Made by a program: the position numbers and the translations under genes
Assembly (NCBI GenBank): GCA_934232895.1
Contig: CAKQGH010000006.1
Span: 1 to 64,000 of the forward strand
Direction: 5' to 3'
DNA length: 64,000 nt
Source: an uncultured Alphaproteobacteria bacterium
GTDB lineage: Bacteria > Pseudomonadota > Alphaproteobacteria > Rs-D84
The notes under the pieces: model-generated
Database searches by the model: none
What the model was told of the DNA's origin: nothing
What the model saw: only the letters and a program-made list of their open reading frames with translations
Part shown: one piece after another, positions 30,701 through 41,000 of the stretch
Layout: every line of letters begins with the position of its first letter
Position numbering within the stretch: the stretch's first letter is position 1

Positions 30701-33700
30701 AAAACCCCAATTGTTCGAAATATGGCAATATGATTCCGACGCTAATGAATATACCGCGGTTGTGCAATCTGGGTGGTTGTCGACCATTCCTGGGTATTAT
30801 TTGAGGAACCCAATCAAGGGATCGTGCACAGACGAAGGTTTCCTAAGACCGCACTGGGGTAAACAGCCGTATACCGAATTGGAAATTTGCCCGGCGGGTT
30901 CATATTGCCCCGGGAACGATAGCAAAGACGAGGTTTATGAACCTGAATGCGGCAGCCCCGATGACAGCGATATATTGACCGAATTTGGCCGCGTGACCTG
31001 CCCCCGTGGCGGCACTGTCGAGGGCGCAATCGGCGAAGACCAATGCGATGGCAGTTTTGATTACAGAATTTGTTTTTATGATGAAAACGCCGACGGCGGC
31101 ATTGGTGGTATAGCGGGGTTTAACCCAGAAAAATGTACCAATAAAATAATTGAAAGCTGTGACGAATGCACTGACACAGCAACAGATATTAGTGGCGCAT
31201 GTGTTGTTGACAGCAGCGAAGGTGATTACACATTTGATGATGAGGGGGGTAACGCTTACACAATCTGTTTGATTCATGATGAAAATAATCCCAATGGTGT
31301 TCCGGGATATAGGTACAATTGTGATATTGATGCCCAACAGGAGGTCCATGGTCCGCGTTGTCAATATGATTTGATTACGTATACACTGACCTATAATGCA
31401 AACGGGGGTGCAATAACCGATTTGGCAAATGTGCCGACAAAATATACCGTCATTGATTCTTTGCCAACCGTGCCCGATGCCACGCGTGATGGGTATGAAT
31501 TACTGGGCTGGTTAACTGAAAGTGGCGACACATTGCAGCCCGGTGAACAATGGACGCCACTTGATTACATGGGTGATAATGCGGATGCCCAGGTTATCAG
31601 TCTGACGGCACAGTGGGAAGAATTGATTACATGTTTGCCAGGGCGCTATTTGCCGGCGGGCGAAACCGAGTGCAAAATATGCCCGGCGGGATATGGTTGC
31701 CCAACCGAAAATATGACATACCGCAAGAACGCAACACAGGACCAGGGTAAAGCCCCATGTCAGTACACGACATACAGTGATGGCACAGATGGGTTCTGTA
31801 ACACATGCGCAGAAGGTTCATTCAGCGAATACGATATGGCAACCGCGTGCACACCCTGCGGGGCGGGCAGAACGAACAGCGGTGGCGGCATATGCAAGGG
31901 CTATTGCAGTAACAGCGACAACGTGGCGTCATGGAAAACGCCAACATGGATGACTGGTAATTATGTGGACAATTATTGTGCAATCGCGTCATGTACCGAA
32001 TTGTATGAATTGCAATCTGATGGGAAAAAGTGTATTGGACGCGTGTTCAAGGCCACATTGGATAACGATGGCGCCACAACCGCCGGTACCGCCGCATTCT
32101 GGTATCGGTATAAAACCAGCGGCGTGATGTACGCTGATGCCGATCTGAAAACGCCACTGGGGGGGGTAAAATACAAGATTACCGTCCCGGTCAAAACGAA
32201 CTATGTATTTGGTGGGTATTATACCCAGAAGAATGGTGCCGGAACCCAGGTTGTTGACGCCGAAGGTGTAATTGCTAACTATACGGCAAACACATTTGGT
32301 GCCGATACGACACTGTACGCACAATGGACGCCGGTGACGGTGGATTGTGCGGCGGGGCAATATTTGCCAGCGGCCAAGGTCACATGCGCATCGTGCCCGG
32401 CGGGATCCCGTTGCCCAAATGCGGCGACATATTCGTTCTCGGAAACGGCGGACCAAGGCGCAATCAAATGCAACATAGGTACATTTGCAACCGGTGGCGC
32501 GAAATCGTGCACCACCTGTGCCGAAGGTTCAATTACCTCCAACAGCGGTTCCTATCGTTGTACTGCATGCACCAAGGGTAAAACCACGGCGGGGAATGTG
32601 CGTTCCGCATGCGACGCGACATGCCAGAATTCTGATATAACCGTGTCATGGCTGGCGCCATCGTGGAATAACAATACCGTGACGAATCTGTGTGCGGCGG
32701 CGACATGTAAATCTGGTGCCGTGTTGGCAAATAACGGGTGCTATCATTTGGTGCGTGTGACATTGGATGCCCAGGGCGGCCGCGCCGGCATACCCGCGTT
32801 CTATTATGCGTACCAGAATTATTATGATGGCAGCTATTACAAGGATGAAAAACTGACCACCGAGGTCGCGCCGGGTGATTATATCCCGTCGCGCACCGGA
32901 TATGAATTCGGTGGATATTGGACCGAGAAAAATGGCGGCGGGCACGAGGCCATTCAATCGTTTGGTGACATAGACCAAGATTTGTACAAGGATGAAAGTG
33001 AAAACTTCACATTGTATGCCAAATGGACGGCCAAGGAAATCACCTGTGCGGCGGGGCAGTATTTGCCGGCGGGTGTCGAGGATTGCAAACCGTGCACCGC
33101 GGGTAATTCGTGCGCCGGGGGTACATTTACATTCTCGGCCACGGCGGACCAAGGACAGACACCGTGTGCCGCGGGCCGTTTCAGCGGCGCGGGCGCGAAA
33201 GTATGCACCGCGTGTGGCATCGGATCATACACAAACGAAACCGGCGCAACGGCGTGCGTGCCATGTCAAAATGGCAAAACCACATCTGGGACCGGGCGCA
33301 CATCTTGCGACGCATCGTGCGATATGGAACATGTGGCGGGATGGGCTACGGCCGAATGGTTTACGAATAATACCACCAGCACATGCGTACCAGAGGCGTG
33401 CAACGATGGATATTTTGTTTCGCCAGACACATTGGAATGTGCCGAAAACAGTTTTGTGGCAAATTTTGATATTGGTAATGGCGGATGGGAATTGTTGAGC
33501 GGCGGTCAACCAGACAAATACATTGCTAACCTGAAATACGGCGAAATGGTGCCGGATTTGTGGATGGACACAATGCCAAAATTGGATGGATACCTGTTCA
33601 TGGGATTCTTTACCGAACCAGAGGGCCAAGGCGATATGTATTGGAATTCCGTCGGGCGCGGTATGCGCGAATGGGAATTTTCCGACCCCGAGATACAGTT

Positions 33701-36700
33701 CTATGCGTATTATGAAAAAGCCGAAGACACATTGTACTATGTCTGTACCGAGTATGACGAAAACGGTGAAATTAACCAAGACGCCTGTTCAACATACCAG
33801 GTGACAAACTGTGCGTGCGACAACCAAAACCCGTATGACAGTTCGGCCCAGCTTGGAAATTGCAAGATGTACGACCAAACAACGGTTGATTTTGGCGATA
33901 CGCGTGGGCGCAATCAAAATGTATGCGTCATTTTGGATGATGACGAAGGTACGCACCCGCGCCAGGATTTGAAATGGACCTGTATCCCGGACGAGACAAA
34001 CAAATATGTGTACTGCTATTATGTGCCGCGTGAATACACGATTATATTCGATACCGAGGCGGGCTCGGCCGAGGAAGCCCAGGTTGGTGACAGTGGTCAA
34101 CCAATAATGTATGTTAAATGGACATACGGGGATGGTCCGATTACATTGCCGTCGGCGCGCAAACCAGCCGAGGATTTGTATGTCGACCGTTGGAACCTGG
34201 CCGATGTGTACGATTTGGCACCTGGCGATGAATTTGATCCGGCGAATGCGGATTATCTGGATTACGCAACTAAATTCGTGTTCAAATTTACGCCGTTTTC
34301 ATGGACCAGCAAAATGATTGCATGCGATGCTGGGTATTATTTGCCCGCGGGGGGCGAACAATGTGAAGTCTGCCCATCTGGATCGTATTGCCCGGGTGGC
34401 ACATACGACCGTGGTGCACCAAATGATGCTGGTGCGGAAACATGCCCCGGCGGTCTGCGTGATGTGAACAGCAAGTATTTGATGTCAGCGGGCGATTTAT
34501 CGGAAATATATTCCCCGGGTGTTGGCAGCTTGGAGGTTGCTGAAAACATCACGCCGGCTGGATCGAAAACAATCACGGATTGCCGAGCCGTTGCAAGGTA
34601 TTGGGATGACGAGGCGTTCCATCGCCTGATTGAAATCAGAACGTACAATGCCGATACCGAAAAGTATTCAGACCGCGTGGCCGGTGGGTGGTATCAAACA
34701 TCGAGCACTGGTGTGTATATGTCTGGGTTCAACAGTTGTGCGCTGGTTGTCGGTGCCAGTGAAATCAGCAATGGAAACTGGGCATTGTATACCAATTTGG
34801 AGGAGTGTCCCGCGGGTTCGTATTGTCCGGCGGCGTCTGGGGGGCAATGCTCGTCCAGCAAGCCGGCGCCATCAACGGTTGGTATAACCCAATGCCCGAT
34901 GGGAACCTACAACAGCGGTACAATGGCCAATAATATTTCACAATGTAATGTTTGCACCGATGGAAAAACATCGGCGGCGGGCGCGGCATCGTGCAACATT
35001 TCGTGCACCAATTCAATCGGCGCGGGCACATGGAAAACACCAACATTATCCAATGGTGTGGTATCCAACCTGTGCGTGATTGATACCTGTGCGACCGGGT
35101 ATGTCAAGGTTGGCGATGCATGCGAACGCATTGTGACATTGACACTGGATGCGAATGGTGGTTCGACCCCGGCCGTGACCAAGGTGTATATGATTTCGCG
35201 TGGCGAGGATGCATACGAAGGCTTCTTCAAGGATTATGCCCTGACCCAGCATGTCACATGCGACGATTTGAAATCCGAACGCACCGGATACACATTCGTG
35301 GCCTGGGGTGAATTGATGTATGTATCTGCTGCTGGTTCATGTGAGTTTGACACTAACGATTTCTTCAAAAATGAAGATGATATGACCATTCAGGCCACAT
35401 GGCGTGCGAATGAATACACCGTCACATTCAATACAAACAATGGTACGGGTGGTGCGTCGACCGCAACCGTTGTGTACGACGCAACAATGGCAAAATTGAC
35501 ATCGTTGCCAACGCGCACTGGGTACCAGTTTGCCGGATACTATGATGCGGCGACCGGTGGCACAATGTATTATGGTGTCGATGGTACGGCCGCACGCAAG
35601 TGGGACAAGGCCGCGAACACAACCCTGTATGCGCAATGGGTGGTCGAAGGCGAATATACCATCGGATACGATTTGGATGGTGGTACGAACGCTGCGTCTA
35701 ACCCAAGAACATATACGGTTGAAACGGAAACCATTACCTTGGCCGACCCGACCAAGACCGGATACACGTTCGGCGGATGGTATTCTGAGGCCGCGTTCGC
35801 AAACAAAGTGACGCAAATTGCCAAGGGCTCGACCGGGAACAAGATGCTGTATGCAAAATGGACCCCGATTAAATACACCATCAGATATAATGCAAATGGT
35901 GGTACGGGTACCGTTGCGGATACCGTATGTACATACGATGCGGATTGCACAATTGCCGCAAACGGGTTTACCAATGGCACCAAACGGTTCGTTGCGTGGT
36001 CAAAAGACACAACCGCACAGAGTGGCGTCTATACCGCGGGCCAAGTGGTCAAGAATCTGAGTGCGAATGCATCGACGATAACCATGTATGCAATATGGGC
36101 CGACTGTGCCGCGTGTGCGGCGGGTGCCGGTGCGAATTGCCAACTGACCGCGCCACTGGGTGTGTGCAAATACACAACATCGTGCCGTGCGGGGTATGAC
36201 ACGCCGGTAAATGCGGGCAAATATAACCCATCGTGCAGTGTGATTCCATACAAAATCACATATAACCTGAACGGTGGCACAAACCCGGCGGGGGCGAAAA
36301 CACAATACACTGTGGAAACGGCGGATTACACCCTGCCCACCCCCACCAAGAAAGGTTATGATTTCGGTGGCTGGTTCACAAACGATGCATTGACTGGCAC
36401 CGCGGTGACCAAGATTGCACGCGGGTCAACCGGCGCCAAAACATTCTGGGCCAAATTTACCGCAATGAAGATATATTGCAACCCGGGTTATTATCTGGCG
36501 GCCGGTGCAACGGAATGCACTGCGGTATGTCCGGCGGGGTCTATGTGCGCCGGTGACGATGTCACATACACTGGCGCCGAACAAGGCCGTCGCGTATGTC
36601 CGGCCGGCACGTTCAGCCAGGCGGGTGCGAACACATGTACCAAGTGTCTGTCTGGCGCGTTCAGTGCGACCGATGGTGCAACCGCATGTACGCCATGTGC

Positions 36701-37889
36701 CGCGGGCACGACCAACGACGGATGGGGCAACACGAAATGCGACATCCAATGCGCTAATGGCGCGCATGTGGCAAAGTGGATGGAATCCACATGGAATGTA
36801 GGTACCGGTGATATGGGCCAGGTTGTTGCCAGTGAATGCGAAATTGAATCATGTGCCACGGGGTGGTTGCTGGGCGACAATGAATGCGTAGAACGCATAA
36901 TGTGTGTACCAGGTAAATATTACGATGGAACAAAACTGGTGCAATGCCCGGCCGGGTCATATTGCCCGGGTGGTGGCGAAACAACGCCGGGCGTGCCGTC
37001 ATGCGCGACATCGTGCGCAACGGTTGGCGATGGTTCGTACAATGTGTCGGCGCCTGGCGCGTCCAGCACCGCCGGATGCACACATAAATGCGACGCATAC
37101 CCAATCGCGGGCGGCATGGCAAAACCGAAATTGGAATATGCGCCATATCCGACCCAGTGCGAATTTACCGGCGTGTCCGACACCGGCAACCCGTGTGACA
37201 TTGTTGACGGGCGTTGTGTGGAAACATCGTGCAACGGTAATTATGAAATGATAAATGGCCGTTGCGAACCATGCGGACGTGATTTCGCACTCAGTTATAA
37301 TATGACCGCGGGCAACTGTATCGTGACCAAATGCGAAATTGGTTATCATCCGGCGGGCGATGCTTGTGCGGAAAATACGCGCGAATGCACAATACCGGGC
37401 GCCATATCGGCGGTCCAGGAATGGAACGAAAAAACAAAATCGTTCGGCGCATGTACCGTGACCGAATGTGACGATGGGTTCCATATTGCATCGAATAAAT
37501 GTGTATCTGATACCCAGGCATGCACCGTGACAAACGGCGTCGGCACCCAGGAGTGGAACCATATATCAAACACTTGGGATGCGTGCGTCGCAACCGAATG
37601 TGCGGCCGGATATACCAACGACAAATCTGACAGTGCGGAACCAACACGCGAATGTGGACCGTGCCGCAACGGATATGGCGTTGATGGTACCCGCGTGGCC
37701 AGCAGTTATATCCGTGGATGTGAAATCGCATCGTGCATGTACCAGGGCGAAATGTATAACCTGGAAAATAACGAATGCGTTCCGATTTGCAGTGTCGCGG
37801 GGTATTCTGATGAAACCGGTACCATGAAATGGAACCCGGCGACCAAGAAATGCGACCGCACCTGCGCGGATGGATACCGCATGTGGTAA
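27705..37889 (+). CDS. Giant secreted InlB-repeat / Cys-rich surface protein 1
   Basis: A 3394-aa protein. Start at the ATG after AGAGAGGAAG; it gives a clean signal peptide (MTKKRGFLGFFAYLFVAMFF, then ATGAFA). About 540 N-terminal residues are specific to this protein and include a variant InlB repeat carrying an insert (ISYDLNGGTANNP ... CWHNMADTNN ... VRAIWDQYSW). From there to about 2920 it alternates roughly ten InlB B-repeats (pattern GYTFDGYYTG... LYAKW) with Cys modules of the type CxxGxYLPA...CxxCPAGxYCPGG. The last 470 residues are Cys repeats with CTVTEC...GFH patterns, ending CADGYRMW. Many even-numbered Cys suggest disulfides outside the cytoplasm. Probably a surface adhesin or shield. 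No LPXTG, autotransporter barrel or other anchor recognised. Confidence 0.88.
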   Translation: MTKKRGFLGFFAYLFVAMFFATGAFAASELYEDCPVPDENSVAAGFWNNVAEPNFGGEPLGFSGSAADAIGEGFEPYVINPHRVEVSEETGITNGVGNCVAVIWYMSDHGMFYRFVQYSENAELYDHAPTLEPYSKIPFGWITTAPGYYLEMPIYGDYYAEDAEIKDPIFAAIPYQSYNYQNYKYYPFRTNTLCTQGSYCNSGVTDLWDWDGYATGEGTSTKGIEQCDGGWPSAPGATECDESGNYIQFDCVDNQNGNERSGVNVDFANGYSFSRMRDDNVHMVCAAGGWNNENGDFSTPDDIQCILIEPTTKEVIDAKGQGLCSIDRSGDYENHYVMEWKGSDLYIKCRLATEEEDLSDGSRLHVGDVRCEYFDENNSESKVYKSYNISYDLNGGTANNPANPKREISAVISHDATEWTVYYEPIGDQECYEPFSYDYDLGKCVTGHGGEYDLCNGANAECDPFIPLLGPNDDDNKQLTFRCWHNMADTNNPESCLYDDLDVGSDAARGEEQYPFLERVFGTSGYINVRAIWDQYSWLCEAGTYYKANTGVDTCTTCPAGSYCPDDRLYSTGTVDDGIIKCSAGTTSEAGSKSCTAITYKVTLDKQNGTGGTDAYWYKYNSSKTCYYFADANLTKCIDGSNGQNITIPIRTGYTFDGYYTGTNGTGTQYVNASGLTVNNLYKTTGDRTLYAKWKPNTIKVTLDSDGATSSGTKAYWYQYNTNNKCYYYSDAALTTCMGGTTTNQKIDTLPSKNGYAFGGYYTGKNGTGKQYITASGYATGSIVDSVSSDITLYAKWDLVTYTIEYNVNGGTMPSSGVVTEYTVETDSFELPRPTHTKARFWGWRNKAAWGAVVADNVVKKGSYGNLELTAAYNIDCEPGKYFDKTTKSCAECPSGGFYCEGGSFDYNATENKGLGFCPEPEASFFEERVNVVDDGENITGGPDLVTQWMRKNWGVPEFEIVEYAVEDSRYGLSSVNQCQYALLYDVTMAKWQENGYNAKPQLFEIWQYDSDANEYTAVVQSGWLSTIPGYYLRNPIKGSCTDEGFLRPHWGKQPYTELEICPAGSYCPGNDSKDEVYEPECGSPDDSDILTEFGRVTCPRGGTVEGAIGEDQCDGSFDYRICFYDENADGGIGGIAGFNPEKCTNKIIESCDECTDTATDISGACVVDSSEGDYTFDDEGGNAYTICLIHDENNPNGVPGYRYNCDIDAQQEVHGPRCQYDLITYTLTYNANGGAITDLANVPTKYTVIDSLPTVPDATRDGYELLGWLTESGDTLQPGEQWTPLDYMGDNADAQVISLTAQWEELITCLPGRYLPAGETECKICPAGYGCPTENMTYRKNATQDQGKAPCQYTTYSDGTDGFCNTCAEGSFSEYDMATACTPCGAGRTNSGGGICKGYCSNSDNVASWKTPTWMTGNYVDNYCAIASCTELYELQSDGKKCIGRVFKATLDNDGATTAGTAAFWYRYKTSGVMYADADLKTPLGGVKYKITVPVKTNYVFGGYYTQKNGAGTQVVDAEGVIANYTANTFGADTTLYAQWTPVTVDCAAGQYLPAAKVTCASCPAGSRCPNAATYSFSETADQGAIKCNIGTFATGGAKSCTTCAEGSITSNSGSYRCTACTKGKTTAGNVRSACDATCQNSDITVSWLAPSWNNNTVTNLCAAATCKSGAVLANNGCYHLVRVTLDAQGGRAGIPAFYYAYQNYYDGSYYKDEKLTTEVAPGDYIPSRTGYEFGGYWTEKNGGGHEAIQSFGDIDQDLYKDESENFTLYAKWTAKEITCAAGQYLPAGVEDCKPCTAGNSCAGGTFTFSATADQGQTPCAAGRFSGAGAKVCTACGIGSYTNETGATACVPCQNGKTTSGTGRTSCDASCDMEHVAGWATAEWFTNNTTSTCVPEACNDGYFVSPDTLECAENSFVANFDIGNGGWELLSGGQPDKYIANLKYGEMVPDLWMDTMPKLDGYLFMGFFTEPEGQGDMYWNSVGRGMREWEFSDPEIQFYAYYEKAEDTLYYVCTEYDENGEINQDACSTYQVTNCACDNQNPYDSSAQLGNCKMYDQTTVDFGDTRGRNQNVCVILDDDEGTHPRQDLKWTCIPDETNKYVYCYYVPREYTIIFDTEAGSAEEAQVGDSGQPIMYVKWTYGDGPITLPSARKPAEDLYVDRWNLADVYDLAPGDEFDPANADYLDYATKFVFKFTPFSWTSKMIACDAGYYLPAGGEQCEVCPSGSYCPGGTYDRGAPNDAGAETCPGGLRDVNSKYLMSAGDLSEIYSPGVGSLEVAENITPAGSKTITDCRAVARYWDDEAFHRLIEIRTYNADTEKYSDRVAGGWYQTSSTGVYMSGFNSCALVVGASEISNGNWALYTNLEECPAGSYCPAASGGQCSSSKPAPSTVGITQCPMGTYNSGTMANNISQCNVCTDGKTSAAGAASCNISCTNSIGAGTWKTPTLSNGVVSNLCVIDTCATGYVKVGDACERIVTLTLDANGGSTPAVTKVYMISRGEDAYEGFFKDYALTQHVTCDDLKSERTGYTFVAWGELMYVSAAGSCEFDTNDFFKNEDDMTIQATWRANEYTVTFNTNNGTGGASTATVVYDATMAKLTSLPTRTGYQFAGYYDAATGGTMYYGVDGTAARKWDKAANTTLYAQWVVEGEYTIGYDLDGGTNAASNPRTYTVETETITLADPTKTGYTFGGWYSEAAFANKVTQIAKGSTGNKMLYAKWTPIKYTIRYNANGGTGTVADTVCTYDADCTIAANGFTNGTKRFVAWSKDTTAQSGVYTAGQVVKNLSANASTITMYAIWADCAACAAGAGANCQLTAPLGVCKYTTSCRAGYDTPVNAGKYNPSCSVIPYKITYNLNGGTNPAGAKTQYTVETADYTLPTPTKKGYDFGGWFTNDALTGTAVTKIARGSTGAKTFWAKFTAMKIYCNPGYYLAAGATECTAVCPAGSMCAGDDVTYTGAEQGRRVCPAGTFSQAGANTCTKCLSGAFSATDGATACTPCAAGTTNDGWGNTKCDIQCANGAHVAKWMESTWNVGTGDMGQVVASECEIESCATGWLLGDNECVERIMCVPGKYYDGTKLVQCPAGSYCPGGGETTPGVPSCATSCATVGDGSYNVSAPGASSTAGCTHKCDAYPIAGGMAKPKLEYAPYPTQCEFTGVSDTGNPCDIVDGRCVETSCNGNYEMINGRCEPCGRDFALSYNMTAGNCIVTKCEIGYHPAGDACAENTRECTIPGAISAVQEWNEKTKSFGACTVTECDDGFHIASNKCVSDTQACTVTNGVGTQEWNHISNTWDACVATECAAGYTNDKSDSAEPTRECGPCRNGYGVDGTRVASSYIRGCEIASCMYQGEMYNLENNECVPICSVAGYSDETGTMKWNPATKKCDRTCADGYRMW

Positions 37890-37906
37890 TGCCGCATCGC
37901 AAATAC

Positions 37907-37937
37907 AAACGCCCCAAAACCGGGGCGTTTTATTTTT
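37907..37937 (+). terminator. Terminator of giant gene 1
   Basis: AACGCCCC/GGGGCGTT hairpin (37908-37929) followed by TTATTTTTT. Confidence 0.8.
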
Positions 37938-37962
37938 TCGCAATTTCATAGGAATTATTGTC

Positions 37963-37992
37963 TTGACGGCATTATTGGAATTTTAGTACCGT
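37963..37992 (+). promoter_or_regulatory. Promoter of giant gene 2
   Basis: TTGACG (37963-37968), 18-base spacer, TACCGT (37987-37992). The core matches those of genes 1 and 3 in the TCTTG start and 18-base spacer, but the TGTATATACA palindrome is absent. Confidence 0.45.
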
Positions 37993-38038
37993 TGCATTAA
38001 ACGATTGAATACAATCAAATAATACACACGGGGGGATT

Positions 38039-41000
38039 ATGTTCAAACGCCGCATTTCAGCAAAGTTTGCGCGACTTGTTGCGGGGCTGTTTGCGGCCGT
38101 GTTTTTGTTTAGCGCCCCGGCATTTGCTGGCAATTTGGATGAAATTCAGGCAATATATGATCGGTTGACATACGATTCCCAGAATATAGATGACGTTGAT
38201 TTCTTTGATGACAATCAATGGCAGGTAATAGATACATCACAATATGTCGCCGGAGTTGTAGGAAATAGCGCTGACTCGGCGGAAAAGACAACCTGCCCGG
38301 CGTACGCATATTGCAGTAATGAATGCGGCGCGAGCGGACGTGAAGATATGTATTGGCTGTATCACGATGATGGCCGAACGATTTCTGATTTGCAGACCGA
38401 ATTGAGTAGTGTGATGCGGGCCCCCAGCAATGTTATAGACAATACGTGGAAAAACACTTTTGCCCAGGCGGGGCGTTTCCTGTGCCCATCAAATACGGTC
38501 GGCCGCGCGCGTTCGGTCAGTGGTAATGGTTATGACCCGGGCGAGGGTTGTTGGTGTTGGTGGTCAAAACGCGCGGGTGCGACATCAGGTTATGCGCAAT
38601 TGGCGCCACAGGTGAATGATAATGTTTTTGAACCGGTTGCGTATGACGCGGCGTATGCCACGCGTAATGGTTGGTACGCCCCGTGCGAGGAACCACTGGG
38701 CACATTTAATGTCGCGTTTGCAACCGGTAGTGACAATTCCTCTTCGCCGGAACAGTGGACATGGCGCGTGGCGCAACCGACATCAACCACAACTGATTGG
38801 CTTAATACCAGCATATTGAATGGGGATATTGATACCTCTTGCAGTCCAGGTACCGGGGAAAACAGCCATCTGTATTTGGCCGATATTATGGTGGGCAATA
38901 ACAGTTTGTTAAAGGAAACGGGTGCTGGGACCCTTTGTTTTGATTCGGATAATGTGCGCGCTGTGGCCGGTTCTTCGTGCGAAAAGTTATTGACGGTGTT
39001 TGCCCCGAATGGCCTGCCCTATGTGTATCGATTAGAGAGTATAACAACCGGTGATTTGGAACGTTTGGAAATGTGCGTTGACCCGGATTGTTCGCTGGGC
39101 AGTGTTTATGACAAAATGGACCTGGATTATTCCGATGACGAGGGTCTGGAGGTTCAGTGCGGTATGGTCTATGAATCAACCGATGATGAACACCCGCATT
39201 CGCTGTGTTATTATGTTGGATATAATAATGGTGTGCAGTATAGATTATATCCGTACCAGTTGGATTACCTGATTGATATTTTCACAACCATGTTTGATGA
39301 TTCCAATTCCGCCGATTGGGAAAGTGTTTACAATGGATATGTCGGCAACAATGACATAACATTTGTTTTGGGTGTGACAAATGATGCCGATGCAACCATT
39401 TCGGGTACTTGCGGGTCCGGCGGTGGCGGTGGTGGTGGCACCACAACAGAGTATACTTGCAGTGCGGGGAATTACCTGCCGGCGAATTCTACAACGTGTA
39501 AAACTTGTATCGAGGGATATTATTGCCCTGGTGGGACATGGTCCAAAGACGCCACCATCGTCCAGGGGCTGAATCCTTGCCCCACGGGATATACCAGTGC
39601 CGCCGGCGCTGCCAGTCGCAGTGAATGTGGGTTGATACAATACACCATAACATATAACTTGGATGGTGGCACGAACGCGGCGGCCAACCCGGCAAAATAT
39701 ACGGTGACAACATCGACCATCACTTTGGCCAACCCAACGAAAGACGGATATACATTTGATGGATGGTATTCTGATTCCGCATACACAACCAAGGTCACCA
39801 AAATCGCCCAGGGTTCAACCGGTAATAAAACTTTTTATGCCAAATGGACGGCCAATGGCGTCGCATGCGCCGCGGGTAAATATTTACCCGCGAATGGCAG
39901 CACTTGCGCCACATGCCCCGTTGGGAAATATTGCCCGGGTGGAACATACATCCCGTCGACCAATGACCAGGGTGCCGACGCATGTCCCACCGAATATGGT
40001 GCCGAAAAAGAAAGTGAGGTTTCGACCGTTGATTCCGCCGCGGGTTTGATTGAATATGCTTTTGCCCCAGATGTTACCGGTATCAGTTCGCCCGACGAAT
40101 GTACCGTGGATGCCGCATATTCTAATGCCTCGGGCGCATGGATTGAACGGCGCAAATTCGACCCCGTTGTTGACCTGTTGTACAATACCGTGGTTGGTAC
40201 ATATTATTTTGAAAGTATGGCTGGATACTATTTAAGTGGCGTAAACACAAAATGCATGAGTACTTTTGGAACGGGACCAAGCGACGGTGTGGTGTATAAC
40301 AGTATCAAAAAATGTGATGCCGGGTATTATTGCCCAGCCACGGCCAGTGTGTATGAAAACAATGCCACAACATGCGGCGGGACGAACAACCCCACAACAC
40401 TGGGGCGCACCCAATGTGCCACCGGGTACACCAGCAGCGCCGGCGCAACCGCGTGCACCCCGATTACATACAAGGTGACATTGGATAAACAAAGTGGAAC
40501 GGGTGGAACATCGGAATACTACTATGCCTATGAAACCAAGGGCGCATGCTATTACTATACTTCGTCGGCGTTATCCACCTGTATCGACAGTTCGGACGGT
40601 CAAACCATCACGGTGCCGACGCGTACCGGGTACACATTTGGTGGATACTGGACCGGTAAAAACGGAACGGGGACAATGTATGTTGATTCAACCGGATTGA
40701 CCAAAAACAATCTGTACACGGCCGTGGCGGGAAATACAACCCTGTACGCCAAATGGACCGGGATTTCATACACCGTAAAATATGACGCAAATGGTGGTAC
40801 CGGCACCACCGCAGACAGCAGCCACACATACGGCACGGCCAAGGCCCTGACCGCGAACGGGTTTACCAATGGTGTCAAAAAATTCTTGGGATGGTCCAAA
40901 ACCAAAACCGCAACCACGGCAACATACAGCGATGGGGAAAGCGTCAAAAACCTGACCACTACCGATGGTGATACCGTCACACTGTACGCAATTTGGGGTG